This document shows positions 56,301 through 64,000 of a DNA stretch of 64,000 nt, one piece after another. Made by a program: the position numbers and the translations under genes. Numbering within the stretch: position 1 is the stretch's first letter; each line of letters starts with the position of its first letter. The notes under the pieces were generated by a model. That model was not told where the DNA came from. It saw only the letters and a program-made list of their open reading frames with translations, and did no database searches. Source of the stretch: Actinoplanes regularis (GTDB taxonomy: Bacteria > Actinomycetota > Actinomycetes > Mycobacteriales > Micromonosporaceae); the NCBI RefSeq assembly GCF_900188005.1, contig NZ_FZNR01000001.1, positions 558,001-622,000 of the forward strand, written 5' to 3'.

Positions 56301-59300
56301 TCGTTGCCAGCCGTGTCGACGATCTTGGATTGGTAACCGTGCGAATCGAAGGTGTACCTGGTGGCATCCCAGCTACCGGCCGTATACGGGGTCGGCGTCG
56401 TCCCGTGGTACTGCCGTTGCTCCACGGTCCGGCCACGGGCGTCGACGACCGTTGCCGTCGCCGTACCACCGGATGGTGGGGTGGTGTCGACGCGGTCGCC
56501 ACCGTACGCGGCCGAGCTGCGCCAACGCTCGGTGCCGAAAGGCTGGAAGACATTGGCGACGACCCGGCCGACGCCGTCGTACACGGTCCGGGTCTGCTTC
56601 GGCACGAAGGCCCGGTCCGTGGTCGCCAGCAGAGTCCCGCCGGGGTTCCCGTCGGCGTGGTAGGCCCCGAAGCTGAGCACCGAACGTCCGGCGCTGTCGT
56701 AGAACGACTCGGTGACGGTCCGTCCGCCGGTCGGTGACGGTGACTGCGTCTGCCGCTGCCGCAGCAACCCGTCGTACAGCGTGTACGCGGTGACATAGTC
56801 GCCGGCGGCGTTGAGGCCCGAGGTGGCGACGACCGACGGCTTGTCGGCGTTGATGTCGTAGTCGTACTTGAGGTTCGGGTTGTCGGTGCCCTTGGCCCGG
56901 CCCGGCTTCCAGACCTTCCTGAGCCGGCCCAGCGAGTCGTACTCGGTATCGACGCGCTTGTCGTTCTGATCGACGGTGGCCGTCGTGGTGCCCCACGCGG
57001 GCTCGAACGTGTTCGTCGTCTTCTGCAGCAGCGGGTTCGTGCTCACCGCGGAGGTGACCGGTCCGTCCGTGGCCGGGGTGAAGCTGATCGTCGTCTTGGC
57101 GTCCAGGGCGTCCGAGGCCGTGACGATCCGGCCGTGCACGTCGTAGGTGTTGCGACCGGTCGACACGAAGGTCGGCGTGCCGTTGTTCCAGGCGGACATC
57201 GTCTGGGTCTGGGTGACCAGACCGCGGGTCGGTGTCGCCTCGAAAGCCTGGCCGTCGTACAGGGTGCGGGTCTCCCCGAGCACCTTGTCCTCGGTGAGGG
57301 TGCCGGTGGTCTGCGCGCAGGGCACGGTGTACGTCTGCTCGCGGTGGATCCGGTTCAGCACCCACGAGGTGGTGTTACGCGGCGTGTAGTCGGTCTTGAT
57401 GCACTGCTCGTCGCCGGCCACGCCGTCTTCGCCGAGGTCGTCGACCTGGACCAGCATGCCGTACGCGTCGTAGGTGTTGACCGTCTTGGTGACCCGCTCG
57501 CCGCGGCCGCCGTCCAGCGTGACGTAGTCGGCGGTGGACTCCACGCCCACGTACCGGGCGCTCACCGTGTCGCCGTTGATCGTGCGCGACGCCGTCGCGG
57601 ACGAGGCCCACGGCGTACTCACCTCGCGGGAGACGACCGTGCCGCCGGGCCCGTCGAAGGTTTTGGTCTCCCGGGTCTGTCCGGCGAACCAGTCCTCGTC
57701 GGCGATCTCGTCGACGTTCACCGGCTTGACACCGCCGTCGGCGTTGAGCCGGTCGCCGTTCATGCCCCGGAAGTACCGGGTCTCGGTGTAGGACTGCTTG
57801 TCTCCGGCGTCGCCGACGGTGACCCCGACCCGGCCGTAGCCGCGGTAGTCCGACCAGGTCTTGTACTTCTTCTGGATCAGGCCGTCGTCGTCGTTGTAAT
57901 GCCAGGCCGCGCCGTCGTAGTAGTCGTACTTGTAGACCACTCGCGGGCTGCCCATCGGCGGCGCGCCACCGGTGTTGTCGTTCTCGTAGACCGTGGTCAC
58001 GACGTACTTGTTGAACCAGTCGGTGACCGGTTCCTCGTAGCCGTCCGGAATCCAGCGCACCGGATAGCAGCGACGGGTGTTGGTCGCCGGGTTCGGCATC
58101 GTCTGGCCAGCCTTGCAGTCCTGCTCCGAGTACACGACGCTGACCGAACCGCCGCTGTCGGTACGGATCCGGGAGACCCGCATCCAGTTCATCGCGGCCG
58201 CGAAGTCCCCGGTCGTGTCCACCCGGTTCGGCATCTGCACCGGCGTGAACTCCACATCCGGCACCGACGCGTCGGCGCCGACCAGACCGGTGTGAGACAG
58301 CTTCGAAAGCCACAGACCCGCGCGAGTGCCGTCACCCGGGTCCGGGAACGAGTGCGTCAGCGTCCACTTCTCGACGTCGCGGTAGCTGCTGCCGTCGCGC
58401 ACCTTGGTGGTGACGGCGGCCAGGCGCTTGGTGCTCCAGAACGTCGGCGAGAAGTCGTCCTTGCAGGAGTCTCCGGTGCAGGACTGGTCCCATGGCACAT
58501 CCGGCCAGCGGGTCGCGTTGTGCGTGTCGCAGCCGCTGAGGCAGCGGTCGTCGACGGTGAACTCGACCCGCATCGGCGCGAGGGTGCTGAGCACCGAGTC
58601 GACCCCGCTGATCCGCCGGGTGCCGTAGTCGATGCGGTTCAGCCACGCTTCGCGGTCGTAGGAGGCGGCGTCGTCGGCGTCGAGGTTCCGGCCGTACTTG
58701 TTGGTGCCCTTCGTGTACCAGTACGACATTGAGTTGCCGGACAGGTCGACGACGTAGTCGAGGTTCCAGCGCCACGCCTGCACGCAGTCGGAGTCCTTGA
58801 ACGCGGTCTGGTGGCACGGCTCGCCAGGGTCGTTGCCGAACACCGGCGCCGTCAGTGTCGAGTCGGTCAGCGGCTTGCCGGTGCTCCAGCCCGGCAGGCG
58901 GTTCACACCGAACCAGTACTGAATGCCCTCGACGGTGGTGACGACCCAGTACTCGCCGTCGTTGTCGCCGTTGGTGGCGCCGGTCTTGCGCTCGATTCGA
59001 GTCCCGTCGTCGCCGCGTAGGTGCCAACGGTTCTGGGTCGAGTTGTAGATCAGCTCACCGGAGTGGCCGGAGAGGGAGAGCGTCGCGTTGCTGGTCTCCC
59101 AGCACAGGTCGCCGGTCTTCTTGTCGTTGTTCGCGCTCCCGTTCATGTCCTCCTGGCAGGACTGGTAGCGGCGCTCGACGTAGCCGCCCGCCGACATCTC
59201 GAAGCCCTCACCGATCCAGGAGGGCTGGTTGTTCGAGGCCGCGTGCCGCCCATCGACCGACTGCGCCGAGTACGCCAGACCGAGGCTGGGTGCCGGACCG

Positions 59301-60100
59301 CCCAGCGACGGCGGGATCCTCATCGGATAGTTCCAGGTGAAGTCGCCGGTGTTCCCACCTCCACTCCACGTCGACGAGGCGCTCAGCGAAGTAGCCGCAT
59401 AGTCACCGGCCGGGCCGGACGCCGCGGCGGTAGCCGCCATCAACGTTGACGTGCCCGAGACGGCGACCTCGGCCGAGACCGTCTGGGTCGCCGCGTCGTT
59501 CTCCGACTTCAGCGGAGCAGCCGCGCACTCCTTCTTCTCCGGCGTGCTCAACGCACACGCGGGCAGCGTCACCAGCCGAAGCCGGCTCGCCCAGTCCGCG
59601 CCAAAGGCGGTGGCGAAGGACTTGTAGTCGACCGTGACCTTGGTCTTGCCCGCCGCCGCGACGCCATCGGCCCGGCCCAGGCGCATCAGCACACCGCGGA
59701 CTCCGGCGCGTTCAGTGGTCGTACGGTCAAGAACCTCCGCGCGCACCCGCGACGCCGGGCTCTTCGCCGACCGCGCCACCCGGATCGGAAGATTCTCCGA
59801 GGTCACGGCGGTCCTGCCCGCCGCTGGAACCTCGATCTCCTCGCCGGCGGCCTTCGGCCAGACCGGCGCGGTACGCGCCGATGCCGGCCTCGGCTGCTTC
59901 GCCGCCGGTGCCGGCGCGATCTTCGCGGCCTTTACCGGTACATCCGGGACCGGCTTCGCCGACGAGGGCGTATAGGGCTTCGGCTTCGCCGCCCAGGCGT
60001 CGGGCGCCTGAGCAAAGCCGACCAGGAGAGAGACGGTAAGGCTTGCCGCCAGTACGGCGGTACGCCGCCTGTGGAGCCTTGGGGATCTGGGTGGTGACAC
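53363..60100 (-). CDS. RHS/YD-repeat polymorphic toxin with Hint domain and type-24-like tip
   Basis: 2245 residues from a GTG with GGAG 6 bases upstream. Signal peptide, SpvB-like region, YD repeats and RHS core (HLGAREYDPSTGRFVSPDPV) follow the paralogue. After DPSGL comes a Cys-rich linker (YKRCDSETFDLIFYACAW) and then a Hint autoprocessing domain from C1997 (SFSADTKVLMADGSIKEF) to about 2132 (PVLVHNE). The last 110 residues (WGNAHPWTGGDFPIGGARDA, GGIYYRTNDQGAITNYAVYD, VDLTGNTHRGVETPHMQ) resemble polymorphic toxin type 24. The Hint domain could release the tip. Base composition falls in the tip, as if acquired separately. Confidence 0.88.
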   Translation of the reverse strand: MSPPRSPRLHRRRTAVLAASLTVSLLVGFAQAPDAWAAKPKPYTPSSAKPVPDVPVKAAKIAPAPAAKQPRPASARTAPVWPKAAGEEIEVPAAGRTAVTSENLPIRVARSAKSPASRVRAEVLDRTTTERAGVRGVLMRLGRADGVAAAGKTKVTVDYKSFATAFGADWASRLRLVTLPACALSTPEKKECAAAPLKSENDAATQTVSAEVAVSGTSTLMAATAAASGPAGDYAATSLSASSTWSGGGNTGDFTWNYPMRIPPSLGGPAPSLGLAYSAQSVDGRHAASNNQPSWIGEGFEMSAGGYVERRYQSCQEDMNGSANNDKKTGDLCWETSNATLSLSGHSGELIYNSTQNRWHLRGDDGTRIERKTGATNGDNDGEYWVVTTVEGIQYWFGVNRLPGWSTGKPLTDSTLTAPVFGNDPGEPCHQTAFKDSDCVQAWRWNLDYVVDLSGNSMSYWYTKGTNKYGRNLDADDAASYDREAWLNRIDYGTRRISGVDSVLSTLAPMRVEFTVDDRCLSGCDTHNATRWPDVPWDQSCTGDSCKDDFSPTFWSTKRLAAVTTKVRDGSSYRDVEKWTLTHSFPDPGDGTRAGLWLSKLSHTGLVGADASVPDVEFTPVQMPNRVDTTGDFAAAMNWMRVSRIRTDSGGSVSVVYSEQDCKAGQTMPNPATNTRRCYPVRWIPDGYEEPVTDWFNKYVVTTVYENDNTGGAPPMGSPRVVYKYDYYDGAAWHYNDDDGLIQKKYKTWSDYRGYGRVGVTVGDAGDKQSYTETRYFRGMNGDRLNADGGVKPVNVDEIADEDWFAGQTRETKTFDGPGGTVVSREVSTPWASSATASRTINGDTVSARYVGVESTADYVTLDGGRGERVTKTVNTYDAYGMLVQVDDLGEDGVAGDEQCIKTDYTPRNTTSWVLNRIHREQTYTVPCAQTTGTLTEDKVLGETRTLYDGQAFEATPTRGLVTQTQTMSAWNNGTPTFVSTGRNTYDVHGRIVTASDALDAKTTISFTPATDGPVTSAVSTNPLLQKTTNTFEPAWGTTTATVDQNDKRVDTEYDSLGRLRKVWKPGRAKGTDNPNLKYDYDINADKPSVVATSGLNAAGDYVTAYTLYDGLLRQRQTQSPSPTGGRTVTESFYDSAGRSVLSFGAYHADGNPGGTLLATTDRAFVPKQTRTVYDGVGRVVANVFQPFGTERWRSSAAYGGDRVDTTPPSGGTATATVVDARGRTVEQRQYHGTTPTPYTAGSWDATRYTFDSHGYQSKIVDTAGNDWTYRYDARGRALETDDPDHGVTTYTYDNAGNVLTSKDARGKTIAYLYDSLGRKRATYDDKVGGTMRAQWIYDTVAVGKLSQSTRFVGSAAYQTKVLDYTDDYLPGNTQVIIPDSETGLGGTYNYNATYNPDGSTKSISVPGTNSNLQAETLTYGYNSLGQPITLDSLYAGTNQPYVVGTDYNALGELDQVKYRTGTGEGGRVYTKYTREPDTGRLTGIRTDRDTVAPYVLTDTTYQYDDAGNIIKAADTAPEATDDTQCFTYDNLLRLTQAWTPENGDCAAAPSVSLLGGPAPYWQSWEFDATGNRTKEVVHSASGDATTSYAYPAAGSTTARPHAVTGTTGAHTGSYTYDGSGNMLTRPTATSGTQTLTWDPEGHLNTAADSTGTTTYIYDADGNRLVQRDPTGRTLYLPGQEIRYTNSSAAVSCTRYYSYLGGTVGSRTNTGLTWLSPDNQGTAGVAVSASDQGATTRRQNPYGTPRGTAAGAWPNNRGFIGGVIDNTGLIHLGAREYDPSTGRFVSPDPVQDLTDPQQWNGYAYANNSPITLSDPSGLLVDTGNGSGNGERYNPVSRKTVNTSTTSGVTATSHRRLNNGTTVTTYSSGRKEINGVEIRAGGPDIDALAAGVDRAKLDYIGTPCYKRCDSETFDLIFYACAWKYTECGDGYTWKAETDRTIQGCIDYGCPWREFGGGGVGMTEEFKAAGLKARADWRAKSKFSEVDETPGKNSLTSKCKSFSADTKVLMADGSIKEFANLEVGDEVLATDPESGKQGPRRIEAVWVHNDDLYQLTVGGAPIVTTEDHPFWNETDQKWEEVQDLDRGDLVRTPTGVARVGELDLAAHRYAKAYNLTIADIHTYYVIAGNTPVLVHNEGEGRGPWGNAHPWTGGDFPIGGARDAPGPKGGIYYRTNDQGAITNYAVYDEDGMILRRVDLTGNTHRGVETPHMQPWTYNENKKTGGKFPKETGEAFPGVGPEGEPPFGC
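57779..58021 (-). repeat. 243-bp tract identical to 49091-49333
   Basis: Second copy of the exact tract shared by the two RHS genes. Neighbouring segments, for example 58022-58130, are close but not identical, so the exchange has sharp edges. Confidence 0.9.
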
Positions 60101-60858
60101 GTGGCACTCCGGTTTCGGGGAGTAATCGGCGAGGGATCTCTGGCCGGCGGCACCGTTGACGACGCCGGCCAGGCATGAGGAGGGAGGGCGGATCAGCGGT
60201 TTGAACCGGAGTCCGAGGCGGGGTCGCGGGACGGAACGCTGCCCGGCGTAGGCGAGATCGAGCGCGCACTACAGCCCGACGAAGACGTCACTGCCGCCCG
60301 AGAGCGTCGTCGGCAGCGGTCACCGATCGTGCTTGCTCGACCAGAAACGCTCTGATCTGGCAACGCAGCCGCGCGTGCGGCGACAAATGGGCACGACAAC
60401 AGCGCTCATCGACGCTCCCCCGTAGAGCGAAATGCAAACAATCAATCGATGATTTTAAAGATTCATGATCATTTTGGGGAGTCCTACCGGGGCATCCCGG
60501 TTGAAGGCGTAACACGCTGTAACGACCGGCAGCGCCGCCACCAGGCCACGGGAACCTCACTGCAGCCCAGGATGGGTACCAACTCGAACCCTCGCCGTCA
60601 CCATGCGCAACGGACTCACAGTAGAGTGATTAGGCTCACAATCGTGTTTCAGAGGTCGCCCAACGGGACCGAGCAGTATTCGTCTGCTCCGAAGGCGACC
60701 GAAGAAGGAGCGCACCCCGCGTGGTTCACCGGGCGCCCTTCTTTCATCCCAGCGGATCTTCCCCTGACAGATGAGCGATGACCAGGGCGGTGACTCCGCG
60801 TCCGGCCCTCATCGCAGGCAAGACCGACGGCGTCTCCGGATCGAACCCGAGCACCCGG
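60101..60858. other. Upstream region of the second RHS gene
   Basis: About 750 bases without a supported gene. It contains the 41-base element at 60392-60432 shared with the other RHS gene, and the module hairpin at 60701-60745. From about 60770 to 60858 the sequence resembles 43010-43097. Confidence 0.55.
60701..60745 (-). terminator. Hairpin, island module copy 3
   Basis: GAAGAAGGAGCGC (60701-60713) pairs imperfectly with GCGCCCTTCTTTC (60733-60745). Same layout as the copies at 42936 and 52061. Confidence 0.55.
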
Positions 60859-61101
60859 TCAATCACAGAAGGCCATCTCGAGAGAATCACTCTCCGCCAT
60901 CCAGCGGATCACCACCGGAGCCGCCTCCGGAACAAACCTGAGACAGGAAAGAAATCGGGTGTACGGCGACGGATCGCCCTCCGATGCGAGCACGATGGAA
61001 ACCTTCACCGGAGAGCAGCATCTCAGCTGAGCCGACCAGCTCCGACGAAGTTCCGCACAACTTGATCTCGCCGGTCGTGTCCCCCACCGAGACCTGCATG
61101 A
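60859..61101 (-). pseudogene. Decayed Imm32 copy
   Basis: Starts MQVSVGDTTGEIKLCGTSSE from the ATG at 61101, like the intact gene at 43098-43475. After about 33 codons the frame shifts (next part LASEGDPSPYTRFLSCLRF in another frame), and an internal deletion joins AESDSLEM directly to the terminal FCD. It is therefore broken twice. It occupies the same place relative to a giant gene as the intact copy. Confidence 0.8.
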
Positions 61102-61172
61102 TCCCTCTTTCAATCGAGCTGGAGGTCAGGGCCGTGGTCGATCGCCGCCGTCGGCCCGGGGAGTTGTTTCGC

Positions 61173-61526
61173 TTACTCCTGCCGATCCGTACGCAGCGGG
61201 AAGGGCGCGAACGAGCCGTCCGACAGCGGCTGAAACTCGTGGACGGCAACCACGGCTGCAACCGGCAGAGGCCCGTACACATGCGGAAATTGGCGGCCCG
61301 AAGGGTCCGGCGGGCTTCCGTCCTCCCAGACCACCGGGACATCGATCTTATCCGGGTCGATCTCCAAGAGCACCAGATCGGTCCGCCCACGGAAGCGCAG
61401 CGTTGCCGGAACGTGCACCCATTCCGGGTCGGAGCAGTGGATGAAGCCCTCGGTCTCCAGCGTGTCACCGGAGTAGCTGTCCGAAACGGACTCCCACACG
61501 GAACGTGGGCAGAGGTGGAAGATCAT
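61173..61526 (-). CDS. DUF952 family protein
   Basis: 117 residues. Family features: MIFHLCPRSVW start, TEGFIHCSDPE, LVLLEIDPDKIDVPVVWED, FPHVYGPLPVAAV and the DGSFAPFPL end. Function is unknown. Its ATG overlaps the recG stop (ATGA), so it is translationally coupled and belongs to the recG operon, not the island. Confidence 0.88.
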   Translation of the reverse strand: MIFHLCPRSVWESVSDSYSGDTLETEGFIHCSDPEWVHVPATLRFRGRTDLVLLEIDPDKIDVPVVWEDGSPPDPSGRQFPHVYGPLPVAAVVAVHEFQPLSDGSFAPFPLRTDRQE

Positions 61527-63706
61527 CCCTTCTCCAAGTACTCGGCGCGGTCCTCGTCGACCAGCGCGGCGACCGACGCGGCCAGCGCCGGATGGGTGGT
61601 CAGGTCCGGGTCCTCCGCGACAAGGGTGGCCGCCTCGGCCCGGGCCTCCTTGATCAGCTTCTCGTCCCGCAGCAGCGACAGCAGCCGCAGGTGTGAGTGC
61701 TTGCCGGACTGCGACGCCCCCAGCACGTCGCCCTCCCGCCGCTGCTCCAGGTCGATCTCGGAGAGCTTGAAGCCGTCGGTGGTGGAAGCGACCGCGTCCA
61801 GCCGCTCGCGGGCCGCCGAGCCCTCCACCGCCTCGGTGTGCAGCAGGCAGATGCCGGGCGCGGAGCCCCGGCCGACCCGGCCGCGCAACTGGTGCAGCTG
61901 GGACACCCCGAACCGGTCGGCGTCCATGATGATCATGACGGTGGAGTTCGGCACGTCGACGCCGACCTCGATCACCGTGGTCGCCACCAGCACGTCCACG
62001 TCGCCGGCGGCGAAGCGGCGCATCACCGCGTCCTTCTCGTCGGGCGGCATCTTGCCGTGCAGCATCTCGATCCGCAGGCCCTTGAGGTACTCCTGCTGGA
62101 GCGCCGGCAGCACCTCGGTGACGGCGAGCGGGGGGCGCCGGGCGGGTTCGTTGTCCGACGGCGGGGAGGAGTCGTCCTCCGGCCCCTCGCCGATCCGGGG
62201 ACAGACGACGTACGCCTGATGGCCGGCCTGGACCTCCTCGCGGACCCGTTTCCAGGCGCGGTCGAGGTACGCCGGTTTCTCCAGCGCCGGGACCACGTGC
62301 GAGGCGATCGGCGACCGCCCGCGCGGCAGCTGGGAGAGCACCGAGGTCTCCAGGTCGCCGTAGACGGTCATCGCGACCGTCCGCGGGATCGGCGTCGCGG
62401 TCATCACCAGCACGTGCGGCGGACGGGCCGCCTTGGCGCGCAGCGCGTCCCGCTGCTCCACGCCGAACCGGTGCTGCTCGTCCACCACGATCAGGCCGAG
62501 ATCCTTGAAGTCGACACCCTCGTACAGCAGGGCGTGGGTGCCGACGACGATCCCGGCGGTCCCGTCCGCGACCTTGGCCAGCGCCGCACGCCGGGCCGCC
62601 GCGCCCAGCGAGCCGGTGACCAGGGTCAGCTGCGTGCCGGAGTGGTCGCCGTCCAGCTCACCGGCCCGGCCGAGGGCGCCGAGCTGCGCGCCGATCCCGC
62701 GGAAATGCTGGGTGGCCAGGACCTCGGTGGGGGCGAGCAGCGCGGCCTGCCCGCCGGCGTCCACCACCTGGAGCATCGCGCGCACCGAGACCAGCGTCTT
62801 GCCGGAGCCGACCTCGCCCTGCAGCAGCCGGTGCATCGGGTGCGCCCGGGCCAGGTCGTCGGCGATCTCCTCGCCCACCGTCCGCTGGCCCTCGGTCAGC
62901 TCATAGGGCAGCGAGGCGTCGAACTTGGCCAGCATCCCGTCGTCACGGCGGGGACGGGCGGTGCCGGGGGCGGCCGCGGCGCGGGTCCGGCGCTGCGCCA
63001 GGGTGACCTGCACGGCGAACGCCTCGTCCCACTTCAGCCGGTGTTTCGCCGAGTAGAGCGCGGCCTCCGAGCTGGGCCGGTGGATCTCCCGCAGCGCGGT
63101 GCCGATCCCGACCAGGTTGCGGCCGGCTCGCACCGAGCGGGGTATCGGGTCGGCCGGCGGCTCGAACGTGTCCAGCAGGGTCCGGACACACTTGGCGATC
63201 GTCCAGGTCGCCACGGCCTGCGCGGCCGGGTAGACCGGGATCAGCGCGCCGGCGAACTCCTCGATCTCCTCGGCCGCCTCGTCCTGCGTGGCGTCCGCCT
63301 TGAGCAGCTGATAGTTCGGACTGTTGAGCTGCCGCTTGCCGCGGAAGTCGGTGACCTTGCCGGCGAACAGCCCCCAGCGGCCCCGGGTCAGCTCCCGCTC
63401 ACGCCACGCCTGGTTGAAGAACGTGCAGGTGAGCGTCGCCCCGGAGCCGTCCCCGATGGTCACCTCGAGCAGGTTGCCGCTGCGCTGCCGCATGGGTTTG
63501 ACGCCGATCCCCTGCACCTGGGCCAGCACGGTGACCTGCTCGCCGACCTCCAGCCGGCGCAGGTCGGTGTGCTCGCCGCGCTGGTCGTAGCGCCGGGGGA
63601 AGTGATAGATCAGGTCACCGGCGGTGTCCAGTTCGAGATGTTCCGCCAGGGCCTTGGCGGTCTTCGCGCCGAGCACCTTGGTCAACGGGGTGTCGGTCGT
63701 GGTCAT
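61523..63706 (-). CDS. recG: ATP-dependent DNA helicase RecG
   Basis: 727 residues. The wedge/OB domain is at the N-terminus (EVGEQVTVLAQVQGIGV). Helicase motifs: I GEVGSGKTLVS, Ia LLAPTEVLA, II DEQHRFGVEQR, III TATPIPRT, V TVIEVGVDVPNS, VI QLHQLRGRVGRG. It unwinds stalled replication forks and recombination intermediates. Its ATG overlaps the upstream gene's stop. Confidence 0.97.
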   Translation of the reverse strand: MTTTDTPLTKVLGAKTAKALAEHLELDTAGDLIYHFPRRYDQRGEHTDLRRLEVGEQVTVLAQVQGIGVKPMRQRSGNLLEVTIGDGSGATLTCTFFNQAWRERELTRGRWGLFAGKVTDFRGKRQLNSPNYQLLKADATQDEAAEEIEEFAGALIPVYPAAQAVATWTIAKCVRTLLDTFEPPADPIPRSVRAGRNLVGIGTALREIHRPSSEAALYSAKHRLKWDEAFAVQVTLAQRRTRAAAAPGTARPRRDDGMLAKFDASLPYELTEGQRTVGEEIADDLARAHPMHRLLQGEVGSGKTLVSVRAMLQVVDAGGQAALLAPTEVLATQHFRGIGAQLGALGRAGELDGDHSGTQLTLVTGSLGAAARRAALAKVADGTAGIVVGTHALLYEGVDFKDLGLIVVDEQHRFGVEQRDALRAKAARPPHVLVMTATPIPRTVAMTVYGDLETSVLSQLPRGRSPIASHVVPALEKPAYLDRAWKRVREEVQAGHQAYVVCPRIGEGPEDDSSPPSDNEPARRPPLAVTEVLPALQQEYLKGLRIEMLHGKMPPDEKDAVMRRFAAGDVDVLVATTVIEVGVDVPNSTVMIIMDADRFGVSQLHQLRGRVGRGSAPGICLLHTEAVEGSAARERLDAVASTTDGFKLSEIDLEQRREGDVLGASQSGKHSHLRLLSLLRDEKLIKEARAEAATLVAEDPDLTTHPALAASVAALVDEDRAEYLEKG

Positions 63707-64000
63707 TCGACTCCTGCCAACAGGTGGTAGCGGGGCTGGCCGCCGGTGTAGCAGTGCAGCTCGATGAAGGGCCAGGTGCGATGCGCGTGGTCGCGCAGGT
63801 CGTCCTCGAGGTCGGCGGGGGCGTCCGCACCGAGGATCAGGGTGACCAGCTCACCGCCGCCGCCGAGCATCCGGTCCAGCAGTCGCCGGCTGACCTCGGC
63901 CAGGTCGTCGCCGATCACGTGCACCTCGCCGTCGACCAGGCCGAGCAGGTCGCCGGCCCGGCACGGCCCGGCGACGGTCAGGGCGTCGCGCTGGGCGGTG
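63703..64000 (-). CDS. FakA/YloV-like DAK2-domain protein, 3' end
   Basis: The frame is open from the right edge to the TGA at 63703-63705, so only about 98 C-terminal residues are visible (LLGLVDGEVHVIGDDLAEV, ELVTLILGADAPADL, ELHCYTGGQPRYHLL). The end resembles the C-terminal EDD-type domain of YloV/FakA, fatty-acid kinase subunits, which typically precede recG. Its stop overlaps the recG start (ATGA). Confidence 0.75.
   Translation of the reverse strand, partial: TAQRDALTVAGPCRAGDLLGLVDGEVHVIGDDLAEVSRRLLDRMLGGGGELVTLILGADAPADLEDDLRDHAHRTWPFIELHCYTGGQPRYHLLAGVE

Noticed and set aside
60887..61468. 193-codon minus-strand frame as a gene
   Set aside because: It overlaps the clear DUF952 gene in another frame and only joins the 5' part of the Imm32 pseudogene by chance.

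Overview
The window is high-GC actinobacterial chromosomal DNA, most likely from the Micromonosporaceae (Actinoplanes-like). This rests on GTG/TTG starts, a GlnR-type operator, an ftsY-smc-mutM-rnc-DUF177-sepIVA order shared with mycobacteria, PelF/spherulin-4-type genes, and giant secreted RHS and LamG proteins. Species cannot be fixed from the sequence alone.

Left part (1-32.3 kb): a conserved housekeeping block, read mostly leftward. It holds a nitrogen operon (amtB-glnB-glnD, with a GlnR-like box upstream) that continues into a large family-2 glycosyltransferase and a membrane-anchored methyltransferase. A paralogue of that glycosyltransferase runs off the left edge, with a small secreted CAP-domain protein between them. 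Next come a phosphotransferase-like gene, ftsY, a rightward PhoD-like phosphatase and DinB-like gene, a lipoprotein, a HAD hydrolase, smc and a short coiled-coil gene. Inserted between smc and mutM is a rightward three-gene, translationally coupled cassette: a PelF-like glycosyltransferase, an 898-residue membrane protein with a 27-bp tandem repeat, and a spherulin-4 (GH135-like) protein. It looks like an exopolysaccharide system. mutM, a GT-C mannosyltransferase-like gene, rnc, plsX, rpmF, DUF177, a SepIVA-like gene, coaD and rsmD follow.

Right part (32.4-61.1 kb): an accessory island between rsmD-coaD and recG, genes that are usually close neighbours. It contains an LPVTG-anchored surface protein, an IS3-type transposase remnant, a 2594-residue LamG/nidogen-like secreted protein, and two giant RHS/YD-repeat polymorphic toxins. 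The toxins carry different C-terminal tips: a PD-(D/E)xK-like nuclease in one, and a Hint domain followed by a type-24-like toxin in the other. Around them are several immunity-like genes, an orphan Hint-plus-toxin fragment and a decayed Imm32 copy. Related intergenic modules (terminator hairpin plus upstream region) precede the three giant genes, so the island seems to have grown by duplication, with toxin/immunity cassettes exchanged and recombination between the RHS bodies.

Right edge (61.2-64 kb): a DUF952 gene, recG and the 3' end of a FakA/YloV-like gene, coupled by ATGA overlaps, restore the housekeeping backbone.
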